Of a stretch of 64,000 bases of DNA, positions 26,540 to 35,322 are shown one piece after another. The translations under genes were made by a program, and so were the position numbers. Positions within the stretch are counted from its first letter, which is position 1, and every line of letters starts with the position of its first letter. Below the pieces are notes generated by a model. The model saw only the letters and a list, made by a program, of their open reading frames with translations, had not been told where the DNA came from and ran no database searches. The DNA lies in NCBI RefSeq assembly GCF_000974485.1, contig NZ_BBOM01000008.1, forward strand, positions 186,001 to 250,000. The letters run 5' to 3'. This DNA comes from Streptomyces sp. NBRC 109706. Lineage in GTDB: Bacteria; Actinomycetota; Actinomycetes; Streptomycetales; Streptomycetaceae.

Positions 26540-26581
26540 GTAAGTCGAGTGCCTTACATTATCTCTAAGGCGTGCGACTTA
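26540..26581. promoter_or_regulatory. Two TAAG-N8-CTTA dyads, candidate TetR operators
   Basis: Site 1 is GTAAG-N8-CTTAC (26540-26557) and site 2 is TAAG-N8-CTTA (26566-26581), 25 bases centre to centre. Together they also form a larger inverted repeat: GTAAGTCG and GCCTTA on the left mirror TAAGGC and CGACTTAC on the right. They lie between the divergent TetR gene and the membrane protein, where two repressor dimers could bind on nearly one face of the helix. Confidence 0.75.
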
Positions 26582-26674
26582 CGGGGTGGTCCGCAGGACC
26601 CTGCCCGCCGTCGACGGCGACAGAGTCGCCCCACAGCGCCTTCACCGACCCGATTCCTGATCCAGGAGCAGCCT

Positions 26675-28843
26675 GTGGAGTCACCAACCGTCGACCCGCC
26701 CGCCCAGGGCCCCGGGACAGAAGCCGAGGGGGAGGACCGCAGGGCGCGGATCGCCCGCTATGTGGCCCTCTTCGTCATGCCGTTCCTCATGGTCACGATG
26801 ATGTACGCGACCTATGTCGGCACCATGCACTCGGCGACCCCCAAGGACATGCCGGTCGCCGTCGTGGGCGCGGGCCCCGAGGCGGAAGCGGTGGTCACCG
26901 AGCTGAACGCGGATCCCCAGGGCGCCGTGGACGCCCGTCAGGTCGCCTCCGAGGAGGAGGCCCTCGACCTGCTGCGAGACCGCGATATCGCCGGTGCCCT
27001 GCGCGTTCCCGACGGCGGGGGAGACGCCGCCACGCTCTCCATAGCCACCGCCGCCGGCGCCTCGCAGGCGACCGCGGTGCAACAGGTTCTCGCCCCGGTC
27101 GCGGCCGGGAACGGTTGGGACGTCGTCGTCGAGGACGCCGCCGTGCTGCCCGACGGCGATCTGTCCGGCACGGCGGTGCTCTTCGCCGCGATGGGCATGA
27201 TGCTCGCCGGCTACGTCCCGCTGAGCACCATGGTGACGTCGCTCCCGTTCCTGCTGTCGCTGCGGCGGTTCCTGCCGTTGCTGCTCGGCTGGTCCGTCGC
27301 CACGAGCACCGTCATCTGGGCCGTCCTCGGGCCCGTGGTCGGCGCCGTGGACGGCCACTACCTCACGTTCCTGGGGATCGGCGTCCTGGCGACCGGCGCG
27401 GTCGGCCTCACCCAGGTGCTGTTCACCAAGCTGCTGGGGCCGCTGGCCGTTCTGCTGGGCATGTTCCTGTGGGTCAGCCTCGGTATGCCGGCCTCCAACC
27501 TCGCGCTGTCCATCCATTCCATGCCCTCGTTCTTCTCGTTCCTGCACGGCGTGCTTCCCCTGCCGGCCGCCGGCGAGGCGCTGCGCTCGGTGCTCTACTT
27601 CGACGGGCGCGGTCTCGCCGGTCATCTGGTGACGCTCGCCTGCTGGATCGTCGCCGCGCTCCTGCTGTCCCTGCTGAGGGAGCGCCGGTCGGGGCACACC
27701 ATCCCCGGCGCACCCCCCGTCACCAGCCCGGGGACTCCCCTCCCCGCGCTCGCCGGTAGCCCCGCGCGATCTCTGCGCTTCCGCTGTGTCACGGTGGTTG
27801 CGTTCCCGCTGTCCATCCTGGTGGCCGTGGTCGGCCTGATGAGTCTCTCGTTGCACAAGCCGGAGGTGCACGACCTGCCGGTCGTGGTGGTGGGCTCCAC
27901 CGCGGAGGAGGCCGACCGGATGGTCGCCGCCCTGGAACCACAGCTCGGCGGCACACTCGACCTGCGCGGTGGTACCTCGGTCGCGGAGGAGACCGACAGG
28001 CTGCTGGAGCAGGACGTCGTCGCCGTCTACGCGCTGCCCGAGGCGCCGGGGGACGAGGCGACGCTGCTCACCTCGTCGGCGGCCGGCGCCGCACAACAGA
28101 GCGCTGTCCAGGCGATGTTCCAGCAGGTCGCCGCCGGACAGGAGATCCCGTTGGAGACGACCGACGTGCGACCGCTCACCGGCGACGACACCCAGGGCAG
28201 CAACAGCCTGTACGCCGGCATGTCCTGGATCATGGCGGGCTTCCTGATGGTGACGGTCCTGCGCGGCGGGGCCCCGGAGCTGACCCGGCTGCGCCAGTTC
28301 CTGCCCCTGCTCGGTGGGTGGGCGGTCGGCATCGCGCTGTGGCTGTGGTTCCTCTTCGACGTACTGATCGGCGCGATCAACGGGCCCGCCTGGCAGCTGA
28401 TCGGCTTCGGCGCGCTCACCGTCTTCTGCGTCTCGTTGGCCGCCGGGGTCTTCACCCGTGTGTTCGGCATCGCCGCCGTGGTCCCCATCGTGGTGGTTCT
28501 CATGCTGGCCGGTGTTCCGGCTTCCGGGGGAGGACTGTCGGTCTACATGGTGCCCAACCTCTTCCAGACCCTTCAGGACGTGCTTCCTCTGCCCGCAGCT
28601 GTGGACACCGTCCGCTCCCTGGTCTACTTCGACGGGTTCGGCCTCACCGGGAACCTTCTGACGATCCTGGCCTGGGGGCTCGCCGGGTTCCTCCTCCACC
28701 TCGTGGTGGACCGGTGGTTGACCCGCCGGGCCGGGGCACCGCCGGCCACCGACGCCCCTGGCGATAGTCCCACGACGAACCCCGCGGCTCCTGACGAGCG
28801 ATCCGTCTCGCTCCGCGAGGCCGGTGTGACACACACCGGCTGA
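26675..28843 (+). CDS. Membrane protein with two fused ABC-2/YhgE-like permease units
   Basis: A 722-residue protein built as a tandem duplication. Each half has one N-terminal helix (residues about 24-45 and 370-392), an extracytoplasmic domain of about 150 residues (DMPVAVVGAGPEAE versus DLPVVVVGSTAEEA) and five or six further helices. The halves end alike: LPLPAAGEALRSVLYFDGRG versus LPLPAAVDTVRSLVYFDGFG. Single units of this type belong to the ABC-2/Pip family of export permeases. The GTG start has AGGAG six bases upstream. It sits divergent from a TetR gene behind two operator dyads, as in drug-export systems. No ATPase is adjacent, so the energy source is unclear. Confidence 0.82.
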   Translation: MESPTVDPPAQGPGTEAEGEDRRARIARYVALFVMPFLMVTMMYATYVGTMHSATPKDMPVAVVGAGPEAEAVVTELNADPQGAVDARQVASEEEALDLLRDRDIAGALRVPDGGGDAATLSIATAAGASQATAVQQVLAPVAAGNGWDVVVEDAAVLPDGDLSGTAVLFAAMGMMLAGYVPLSTMVTSLPFLLSLRRFLPLLLGWSVATSTVIWAVLGPVVGAVDGHYLTFLGIGVLATGAVGLTQVLFTKLLGPLAVLLGMFLWVSLGMPASNLALSIHSMPSFFSFLHGVLPLPAAGEALRSVLYFDGRGLAGHLVTLACWIVAALLLSLLRERRSGHTIPGAPPVTSPGTPLPALAGSPARSLRFRCVTVVAFPLSILVAVVGLMSLSLHKPEVHDLPVVVVGSTAEEADRMVAALEPQLGGTLDLRGGTSVAEETDRLLEQDVVAVYALPEAPGDEATLLTSSAAGAAQQSAVQAMFQQVAAGQEIPLETTDVRPLTGDDTQGSNSLYAGMSWIMAGFLMVTVLRGGAPELTRLRQFLPLLGGWAVGIALWLWFLFDVLIGAINGPAWQLIGFGALTVFCVSLAAGVFTRVFGIAAVVPIVVVLMLAGVPASGGGLSVYMVPNLFQTLQDVLPLPAAVDTVRSLVYFDGFGLTGNLLTILAWGLAGFLLHLVVDRWLTRRAGAPPATDAPGDSPTTNPAAPDERSVSLREAGVTHTG

Positions 28844-28880
28844 GTTCTCCGCAGGCCCCGGACCCCGGAACGTCCCGGGG
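28820..28880 (+). terminator. Paired hairpins at the end of the duplicated permease gene
   Basis: GCCGGTGTG-ACA-CACACCGGC (28820-28840) is a perfect 9-bp stem covering the last codons, directly before the stop. A second stem CCCCGG/CCGGGG follows at 28863-28880. Together they could end transcription before the convergent monooxygenase remnant. Confidence 0.5.
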
Positions 28881-28968
28881 CCCAGGGCCTGTTGTGTTGC
28901 TGCGGCCGTGGGACGAGGCTGGCAGAAGCGGATGTCCGTTCCGCCGTCGCTGAACGGGTCGGCGTCCG

Positions 28969-30477
28969 TCAGGGCCGAGCCGTGGTCCGGGGTTGGAGGA
29001 CCTCACCCATCGACTCCTCGCGCCACCGTGCCAGGAGTTGGTGGAAGGCGACGGCGCCGTGGGGGTAGGCGGTCGGGCCGTTCGGCCGCCCGTGCCCCTC
29101 GCGGTTGTAGTAGCCGGGGGTGCACTCGGCATGGAACCACTCGTGGTCGGGGGCGTCCCGGGCGAGGACGGCGATCCAGGTGTCCTCGGTCGCGCGGGAC
29201 GGCTCGATGAGGGCGCCCTTGGCCTCGGCCGCCGCGACGAGAGCGCCGGCATGGACGGCCTGTTCGTCCAGGATGTGGGTGAAGTTGACGCTGCTGGCGT
29301 TCTGGAAGGAACCCATCTGGATCAGGTTCGGGAAGCCGTTGATGGTGAAGCCGTGCAGGGTGCGCGGGCCGTGCTGGGCCCAGGCGTCCAGGAGTCGGGT
29401 GCCGCCCCGGCCGTGGACAGGGAGTCTTCCGGAGTGCACGCCGGAGGACCCGACGAAGAATCCCGTGGCGAAGATCAGACAGTCGAGTTCGATGACGGAA
29501 CCGCCGACCACCACACCGTTCTCGGTGGCGCGCTCGATGCCGTGGGTGTCGGCGGTGTCGACCAGGGTGACGTTCGCGCGGTTGAACGCCGGATAGTACG
29601 CGTCGGAGAACGCGGGCCGCTTGCAGGCGTAGCGGTACCAGGGTTTGAGCTTCTCCGCGGTCTCCCGGTCGGCGACGCTCCGCTCGACGCGGGCCCGGAG
29701 CTCGTTCATCTTGGCGGCGTCGGCGTCCTCGTAGGCGGCCTCGAAGGTTCTTCGGTCGCCTCGGCGGCGGAAGCTGGGCAGCAGCTTCTCCAGCAGTGCC
29801 GCCGAGGCTGTCCACCGGTCCGCCACGAGATCCCTGTCGACCGGCTCGCCGGAGACGATACGGAGGTAGTTCTCGCGGCGCTCGCGTGCCCAGCCCTCAC
29901 GGTCCGCGCCGACATCCTCCGGTGCGGTGCGGCGGTTGGCCCGCACGTCCACGGAGGAGGGGGTCCGCTGGAAGACGTAGAGGTGCGCGGAATCCCTGGC
30001 CAGCATGGGAATGGCCTGTACGCCGGTGGCTCCGGTGCCGACCACGCCCACGCGCTTGTCCGCGAGGCCGGTCATGCCCCCCTCGGCGGTGCCGCCCGTG
30101 TAGGCGTAGTCCCATCGTGAGGTGTGGAACGTATGGCCCCGGAAGCTCTCGATGCCGGGAATGCCGGGGAGCTTCGGCTCGGTGAGGGTGCCGGTGGCGT
30201 TGACGACGTATGTGGCCCGGAACGCGTCGCCGCGATCGGTGGCCACGGTCCACGTCTCCGTGGCCTCGTCCCAGGTCAGCGAAGCGACCCCGGTGGAGAA
30301 CAGAGCGTCCGAGTAGAGGTCGAACTTCCGCGCGATCCGGACCGCGTGTCGGCGGATCTCCTCCCCGGGGGCGTACTTCCACTCCGGTACGTAGCCGGTC
30401 TCGTCGAGCATCGGCAGGTAGACGTGCGACTCGATGTCGCAGTGCACCCCCGGGTAGCGGTTCCAGTACCAAGTGCC
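28969..30477 (-). pseudogene. Baeyer-Villiger flavin monooxygenase, 5' truncated
   Basis: About 500 codons of a class B flavin monooxygenase, which inserts oxygen next to ketones using FAD and NADPH. Similarity begins abruptly at GTWYWNRYPG; intact enzymes have roughly 60 residues before this, carrying the first FAD motif GxGxxG, and these are missing. What remains is otherwise complete: the fingerprint FRGHTFHTSRWDY, the NADP-binding GVVGTGATGVQ and IFATGFF. The break point falls on the GTG start of an opposite-strand lipoprotein gene. An in-frame extension exists but is antisense to that gene and has no Rossmann motif. Without the first FAD motif it should be inactive. Confidence 0.8.
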
Positions 30478-30958
30478 GGCAGCCGCCCTGCTGCTGGCCG
30501 GCACCGCCTGCTCCAGCGGAACACCGGACACCGCCCCGGCCGCCTCGTCCTCTGCGGCTTCTGGAAGGCAGCAGCCGCCGTCGGCGTCCCCCTCCGGAAG
30601 GAGTACACCCAAGAACATCCGGGTCACCCTCGACGGACGCCCCGTCGACGCCGTCCTGAACGACAGCCCCGCCGCCCGCGACCTCGCCGAGCTGCTGCCG
30701 CTCACCCTGGACCTGGAGGACTTCCACGACACGGAGCGGGTCGCCGACCTGCCCCGCAAGCTGAACACCGACGGGGCTCCCGAACCGGCCGCCGCGAAGG
30801 CCGGCGACATCGCCTACTACGCGCCCTGGGGCAACCTCGCCCTCTTCTACCAGGACGGGCCTGCCCCCTCCCCGGATCTGCTGGTCCTCGGCCACCTCGA
30901 CGTCAGCGCCGACCAGCTCGGCCAGGCGACACGCATCACCATCGAAGCCGCCTCCTGA
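30473..30958 (+). CDS. Cyclophilin-like fold lipoprotein, N-terminus possibly truncated
   Basis: A 161-residue product. Residues 2-14 form a short hydrophobic signal ending in a lipobox-like GTAC (PAAALLLAGTACSSG). The mature part NIRVTLDGRPVDAVLNDSPA, LPLTLDLEDFHDTERV and GDIAYYAPWGNLALFYQDG fits the cyclophilin-like-fold proteins of unknown function (Cyclophil_like2). The usual basic N-region of a signal peptide is absent: the sequence before the GTG belongs to the opposite-strand monooxygenase remnant. A deletion that joined the two genes is likely, and it is uncertain whether the gene is still expressed. Confidence 0.65.
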   Translation: MPAAALLLAGTACSSGTPDTAPAASSSAASGRQQPPSASPSGRSTPKNIRVTLDGRPVDAVLNDSPAARDLAELLPLTLDLEDFHDTERVADLPRKLNTDGAPEPAAAKAGDIAYYAPWGNLALFYQDGPAPSPDLLVLGHLDVSADQLGQATRITIEAAS

Positions 30959-30999
30959 CCCGGCCCCCGTGCGACCCGCACCCCGATCGGAGAACACCC

Positions 31000-31181
31000 G
31001 TGACGGTCACCTAGGACTTCCGCGGCACGACCGCCTTCGTCACCGGCACCGCCGGCGGCACCGGACGGGCCACTGCCCTCGCCGACACCGACGAGACGGC
31101 CGTCACCGCCGCCGTGAAGGAACTCACCGACGCCGGCCACCGGGCCCTCGCCCTGGTCTGCAACGTCACCGACGAGCCGGC
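31000..31181 (+). pseudogene. Short-chain dehydrogenase remnant
   Basis: The frame from GTG 31000 reads VTVT, then a TAG stop, then DFRGTTAFVTGTAGGTGRAT, which is a typical SDR start with a damaged TGxxxGxG motif. Roughly 30 residues are missing before DETAVTAAVKELTDAGHRAL and CNVTDE. The similarity ends where the recombinase tail begins. Three independent lesions (stop, internal deletion, 3' truncation) show that it is dead. Confidence 0.7.
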
Positions 31182-31535
31182 TGCGACCGCAAGCTCGCCC
31201 GGCACGGCGCCGCACTCGAAGCCGGAGCCGCCCCGGCTCTCGTCGCGGCCTGGAGCCGAGAGGTCCAAACCGAACGCCTCGCGACCGAAACCCGCCTCAA
31301 ACAGATCGGAACTCCCACCGGCATCGCGCGGCGGATGACCCGCCAGGAGATCCACGACCTTGTCGACGCCCTGCGCCGAGCCGACCCGGCGGACAAGGCG
31401 GAGGTGTACCGCCACCTGGGACTACGGTTGACCTACGACCACGAAAAACAAGAGGTGCTGGCCGAGTCCCGGCCAGCACCACGCGTGGGTGTACTGGTCG
31501 TGTCCGAGGGGGGACTTGAACCCCCACGCCCATAA
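31182..31535 (+). pseudogene. C-terminal fragment of a large serine recombinase
   Basis: The last ~115 codons read CDRKLARHGAALEAGAAPAL, EVQTERLATETRLKQIGTPT, MTRQEIHDLVDALRRADPAD and KAEVYRHLGLRLTYDHEKQE. This is the coiled-coil/C-terminal tail found in actinobacterial resolvase-family recombinases. The catalytic serine domain and zinc ribbon are absent. The reading frame ends inside the 3' end of tRNA-Leu. It is probably the leftover of a mobile element integrated at the tRNA. Confidence 0.75.
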
Positions 31536-31585
31536 GAGGGCACTAGCACCTCAAGCTAGCGCGTCTGCCATTCCGCCACCCGGAC
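31501..31585 (-). tRNA. tRNA-Leu (anticodon GAG)
   Basis: On the minus strand the acceptor arms GTCCGGG and CTCGGAC pair (one G-T). The anticodon stem CTAGC/GCTAG encloses TTGAGGT with anticodon GAG. A long class II variable arm follows, and the T-arm is GGGGG-TTCAAGT-CCCCC. The discriminator base is A and CCA is not encoded. The 3' end overlaps the recombinase fragment, as at attachment sites. Confidence 0.95.
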
Positions 31586-31689
31586 GAGTGGTGTGCGCGG
31601 GCCGTTGGCCGGCGCGACGGGGTCAACCATATCAAGGTTCGGTGGGTGCTGTTCGCCACGGTGGCCCAGGGGTGTGGTGGACTTGTGGT

Positions 31690-33120
31690 GTGGATGAAGG
31701 GGTCACTTTCCCGGTCAGGGCCGGCTTGGATCTGCATGTGGAGCTGGCGCGGGGTTCAGCGGGTGCGGGGGGCGGTGGGACGCGGGCCGGGTTGATGCGG
31801 GCGTTGCGGGAGGCCATCAGGGCCGGACGGCTGGCGCCCGGGAGCCGGCTGCCGTCGTACCGGTCGCTGGCCGTGGATCTCGGGATCGCGCGGAACACCG
31901 TGGCCGGGGCCTATGCCGAGCTGATCGCCGAGGGCTGGCTGGTGGCGCGCCCTGGCTCGGCGACCCGGGTCGCGCCGCGCGTCGTCGCGCCCGCCGCCGA
32001 ACGGGCCCGGCCCGCGCCCGCCGGCGGCGTCGCGCGCCGGGCGCATGATCTGATGCCCGGGCGCCCCGACACCGCCTCGTTCCCGCGCGCCGCCTGGCTG
32101 GCGGCCGCCCGGCGGGCGTTGACCGCGGCGCCCAGCCAGGCGCTGGGGCTGGGCGACCCCCGGGGCCAGCTGCCGCTGCGCCGTGAACTCGCCGACTATC
32201 TGGCCCGGGCGCGCGGGGTGCACGCCGACGCCGAGCGGATCGTCGTCTGCTCGGGCGTCGACCAGGCGCTGCGCCTGTTGGCCGCCGTGCGTCCGACGCC
32301 GCTGGCGGTGGAGGGCTATGCGCTGTTCACCCAGCGGGCACGGTGGGCGGAGGCCGGGTTGTCCACCCTTCCGTTGGAGCTGGACGAGGGCGGCGCCCGG
32401 GTCGGCGATCTGGCGGCGACGGGGGCGCGCACGGTGTTGCTCACGCCGGCGCATCAGTTTCCGATGGGCGTCGCGCTGCACCCCGAGCGCCGGTCGGCGG
32501 TGATCGACTGGGCGCGTGCCACGGACGGGCTGCTGATCGAGGACGACTACGACGGCGAGTACCGCTACGACCGGCAGCCCGTCGGCGCCGTGCAGGGGCT
32601 CGATCCCGAGCGGGTGGCCTATGTCGGCTCGGTCAGCAAGAGCCTGAGCCCGGGGCTGCGGATCGGCTGGATGGTGCTGCCCGAGTGGCTGGTGGGGGAT
32701 GTGTTGGCGGCCAAGGGCGCCTGGGAGCTGACGGTGGGCTGCGTCGACCAGCTGACACTGGCCGATCTGCTCGGCTCCGGCGGCTACGACCGTCATGTTC
32801 GCCAGAGCCGGCAGCGTTACCGGCTGCGGCGCGACCGGCTGGTGGCCGCGCTGGCGGAACGCGCCCCCGAGGTCGAGGTGAGCGGCATCGCGGCCGGGTT
32901 GCACGCCCTGCTGCGGCTGCCGTCCGGCGAGGAGGAGACCGTGGTGCGGCGGGCCGGCCGCCGGGGTATCGGCCTCGCCGGCCTGGCCCTCTATCGCCAC
33001 CCCGACTACCGTGGGCCGGCCGTCGATGGGCTGGTGGTCGGCTACGGGGCGCCGCCCGAGCACGCGTTTCCCGCCGCTCTCGACGCCCTCTGCCGACTGT
33101 TCCCCGGCCAGGGAGGCTAG
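31690..33120 (+). CDS. MocR-type regulator (GntR HTH fused to aminotransferase fold)
   Basis: A 476-residue PdxR/MocR-like protein. Residues 8-80 are a GntR winged helix (GLMRALREAIRAGRLAPGSR, LPSYRSLAVDLGIARNTVAG). Residues 110-470 are a class I aminotransferase fold with the PLP lysine in YVGSVSKSLSPGLRIGWMVL and IEDDYDGEYRYD. Such proteins often sense PLP or amino compounds and control vitamin B6, GABA or taurine genes. GTG 31690 is the assumed start; other GTG codons nearby are possible. The gene stands alone between the tRNA and a convergent anti-sigma-like gene, so its target is unclear. Confidence 0.9.
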   Translation: MDEGVTFPVRAGLDLHVELARGSAGAGGGGTRAGLMRALREAIRAGRLAPGSRLPSYRSLAVDLGIARNTVAGAYAELIAEGWLVARPGSATRVAPRVVAPAAERARPAPAGGVARRAHDLMPGRPDTASFPRAAWLAAARRALTAAPSQALGLGDPRGQLPLRRELADYLARARGVHADAERIVVCSGVDQALRLLAAVRPTPLAVEGYALFTQRARWAEAGLSTLPLELDEGGARVGDLAATGARTVLLTPAHQFPMGVALHPERRSAVIDWARATDGLLIEDDYDGEYRYDRQPVGAVQGLDPERVAYVGSVSKSLSPGLRIGWMVLPEWLVGDVLAAKGAWELTVGCVDQLTLADLLGSGGYDRHVRQSRQRYRLRRDRLVAALAERAPEVEVSGIAAGLHALLRLPSGEEETVVRRAGRRGIGLAGLALYRHPDYRGPAVDGLVVGYGAPPEHAFPAALDALCRLFPGQGG

Positions 33121-33746
33121 TTGGGGCTGGGGGAGAGGGAACGCGAGGTGGCGCCGAGGGCCTTGAGCCACGAGGGGCCGCTGAGCAGTTCCAGGAGTAA
33201 CAGCAGACGGCTGAGCGGCTCCCACCGTGGGCCGGTCAGCGCGGACTCCGGCGCGTCCTGCGAGGCCAACAGCGCCCAGACGGCCTTGCCGTGCCGATCC
33301 GGCGTGGTCCAGCCCCAGCTCCGCGACAGCGCGTCCAACACCTGGAGCCCGCGCCCCGACTCCTGACAGAGCGACGGATCCTGGACGGCGGGCACCTCAT
33401 GGCCCGGGTCGAACACCGCGCACAGCACTGAGCTTTCACAGTGCACCAGGCTCAGCAGCAGCGGCTGATCCGCGCTGGCCGGCGGCAGGGGGCGGGGCGT
33501 GGTGTCCTTGGGGAGGCCGTAGCGCAGCGCGTTGGTCACCAGCTCGGAGACCACCACGCTGGTGTCGCCCGCCAGCTCGTCGAGGCCCCACTCCGCGAGC
33601 GTGGCGCGGGTGTGGGCGCGCGCCACGCGGGGTGCGCCGGGCTCACCCGCCAGCGGGAACGTCGCGAAACCGGCTACCTCCGCGGAGACGGCTCGCCGTG
33701 CGACGCCGGCGTGCGGCGCCATCGTGGCATAGGGGGAAGCTGACAT
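33117..33746 (-). CDS. RsbW-like ATP-binding regulatory protein (HATPase_c)
   Basis: A 209-residue protein with a GHKL ATPase fold: N-box SVVVSELVTNALRYG near residues 63-77 and G-box ESGRGLQVLDALSRSWGW. It resembles the many streptomycete anti-sigma/serine-kinase homologues such as AbaA OrfA. A GGAGG site lies five bases before the ATG at 33744-33746. About 50 extra C-terminal residues (LSRLLLLLELLSG) follow the domain. It is divergent from a DUF397 gene and an XRE-DUF5753 gene, the set seen in abaA/whiJ-like loci that influence development and antibiotic output. Confidence 0.88.
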   Translation of the reverse strand: MSASPYATMAPHAGVARRAVSAEVAGFATFPLAGEPGAPRVARAHTRATLAEWGLDELAGDTSVVVSELVTNALRYGLPKDTTPRPLPPASADQPLLLSLVHCESSVLCAVFDPGHEVPAVQDPSLCQESGRGLQVLDALSRSWGWTTPDRHGKAVWALLASQDAPESALTGPRWEPLSRLLLLLELLSGPSWLKALGATSRSLSPSPN

Positions 33747-33978
33747 AACGACCTCCGCGGGTGTCCGACAAGACCCTGGCGGTGACTCCGCTGAGTCCAT
33801 CCTGGGGGACTCAGAGTATCGCTGCAAGTACATCTGAAAGAACGAACGCAAGAACAGATGCAGTGAACAAATGCAAGAACGGATGCAAGAACGTGGGGAG
33901 TTGGGGCAGTATCCCCTCAGGCCGTACACCACCCCACGGTGTGCGGTGGCATGCACGACGACTATGCAGGGAGTGCGG

Positions 33979-34215
33979 ATGCCGGAGTTTGTGAACGGTG
34001 TGTCGGCCGGTCGGATCGCTGGTGTGACCTGGCGGAAGAGCGGGCGCTCCAACCCGAACGGAAACTGCGTCGAGGTGGCGGCCCTGCCGGACGGCGGTGT
34101 CGCGATGCGCAACTCGCGTGACCCCGAGGGCCCGGCCCTCATCTACACCCAGGCGGAGATGACCGCCTTCGTTCAGGGCGCCCGCGACGGGGACTTCGAC
34201 GACCTGATCGTCTGA
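33979..34215 (+). CDS. DUF397 small protein
   Basis: 78 residues. WRKSGRSNPNGNCVEVAALP and VAMRNSRDPEGPALIYTQAE are the core DUF397 pattern. Such proteins act with XRE-DUF5753 regulators, probably as an antagonist (the WhiJ/BldB-associated pairs). ATG 33979 has AGGGAG five bases upstream; ATG 33964 is an alternative. It is encoded 100 bases before its predicted XRE partner. Confidence 0.93.
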   Translation: MPEFVNGVSAGRIAGVTWRKSGRSNPNGNCVEVAALPDGGVAMRNSRDPEGPALIYTQAEMTAFVQGARDGDFDDLIV

Positions 34216-34315
34216 CCTGCGGCGCGTATCACCCTGAGTGCGAGTGGTGCGACTGTACGGCTCGTCCGAACAGTGCGACACTTGAGCGCTAATTCAACAC
34301 TCAGGGGACACTCAC

Positions 34316-35242
34316 ATGGCGTCAGCTCAGGCAGGCCGCACTCCTTCGGTGAGGGATCTGCTCTCTCACCCAAGGGGCGGGCCGACGGTTCTGCGGATCG
34401 TGCTCGGCACTCATCTGCGCCGACTCCGTGAGGGCTGTGGGATCAGCAGGGAGGCGGCCGGCGAGTCGATCCGTGGCTCCCACGCCAAGATAAGCCGTCT
34501 TGAGTTGGGCCGGGTCTCGGCCAAGGAACGCGATATCGCCGATCTGTTGACGCTCTACGGCGTCACCGACAAGACGCAGCGTGAGCAGTTCCTGGCCCTG
34601 GCCCGGCAGGCGAGCACCCCGGGCTGGTGGCAGAAGTACGGGGATGTGCTGCCGAGTTGGTTCGAGACGATGATCGGCCTTGAGGAGGCCGCCTCGATCA
34701 TCAGGACCTACGAGGTCCAGTTCGTGCCCGGTCTGCTGCAGACGCCCGACTACGCGCGGGCCTGTATCCGTCTCGGCAACCCGAGGGCCACGGACCGGCA
34801 GGTGGACCGCCGGGTCGAGCTGCGGATGCGGCGTCAGGACCTGCTGTTGCGTGAGCACGCGCCCAAGCTCTGGGCGGTGGTGGACGAGGCCGCGTTGACC
34901 AGGCCGATGGGTGGTCCCGCGGCGATGCGCATCCAGATCAGGCATCTGCGGGAGATGGCCGAACGGCCCAATGTGACGCTGCAGATCGCGCCGTTCCGGC
35001 TCGGCGGGCTGGCCGCCGCCGGAGGCCCGGTCACCATCCTGCGCTTCCTCGAACCGGATCTGCCCGACATCGTCTATCTGGAGCAGCTCAACAGCGCGCT
35101 CTATCTGGACAAGCGGGAGGACGTCGAGGACTACCTGGCCGTGATGGACAGCCTCTGCGCCACGGCCGAGCCGCACGGCAGGACGCCCGACACCCTGGAT
35201 CGGGTGCTGGTTTCGCAGGGCCTGGAGGACGCGGACGGCTGA
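34316..35242 (+). CDS. XRE-family HTH regulator with DUF5753 domain (WhiJ-like)
   Basis: 308 residues. Residues 25-85 form an XRE helix-turn-helix (LGTHLRRLREGCGISREAAG, GSHAKISRLELGRVSAKERD). Residues 100-290 are DUF5753 (EEAASIIRTYEVQFVPGLLQ, TPDYARACIRLGNPRATDRQ, DIVYLEQLNSALYLDKREDV). Together with DUF397 and an RsbW-like partner this is the WhiJ/AbaA-like arrangement of streptomycetes, which links development to metabolite production. A strong hairpin follows the stop. Confidence 0.95.
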   Translation: MASAQAGRTPSVRDLLSHPRGGPTVLRIVLGTHLRRLREGCGISREAAGESIRGSHAKISRLELGRVSAKERDIADLLTLYGVTDKTQREQFLALARQASTPGWWQKYGDVLPSWFETMIGLEEAASIIRTYEVQFVPGLLQTPDYARACIRLGNPRATDRQVDRRVELRMRRQDLLLREHAPKLWAVVDEAALTRPMGGPAAMRIQIRHLREMAERPNVTLQIAPFRLGGLAAAGGPVTILRFLEPDLPDIVYLEQLNSALYLDKREDVEDYLAVMDSLCATAEPHGRTPDTLDRVLVSQGLEDADG

Positions 35243-35265
35243 GCCGTCGTTCCCGGTAACGCGAC

Positions 35266-35303
35266 GGGCGCCGCCCCGGGTTCGAACTCCCGGGCGGCGC
35301 CCC
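35266..35303. terminator. Bidirectional terminator between XRE and methyltransferase genes
   Basis: GGGCGCCG-C-CCCGGG on the left pairs with CCCGGG-CGGCGCCC on the right (14 pairs, one bulge) around a TTCGAACT loop. It lies between two convergent stops at 35242 and 35323 and can serve both genes. Confidence 0.85.
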
Positions 35304-35322
35304 TGCGTTGTGCGGCCAAAGC

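Noticed and set aside
26681..28834. Antisense frame of about 717 codons over the duplicated permease
   Set aside because: Rich in His, Gln, Gly and Arg without hydrophobic or domain pattern; the plus strand encodes a clear membrane protein.
31182..31535. Functional integrase gene
   Set aside because: Only the C-terminal tail is present; the catalytic Ser domain is missing, so it cannot act.
35273..35295. CCGGGTTCGAACTCCCGG looks like a tRNA T-arm
   Set aside because: No acceptor, D or anticodon arms surround it; it is the loop region of a terminator hairpin.
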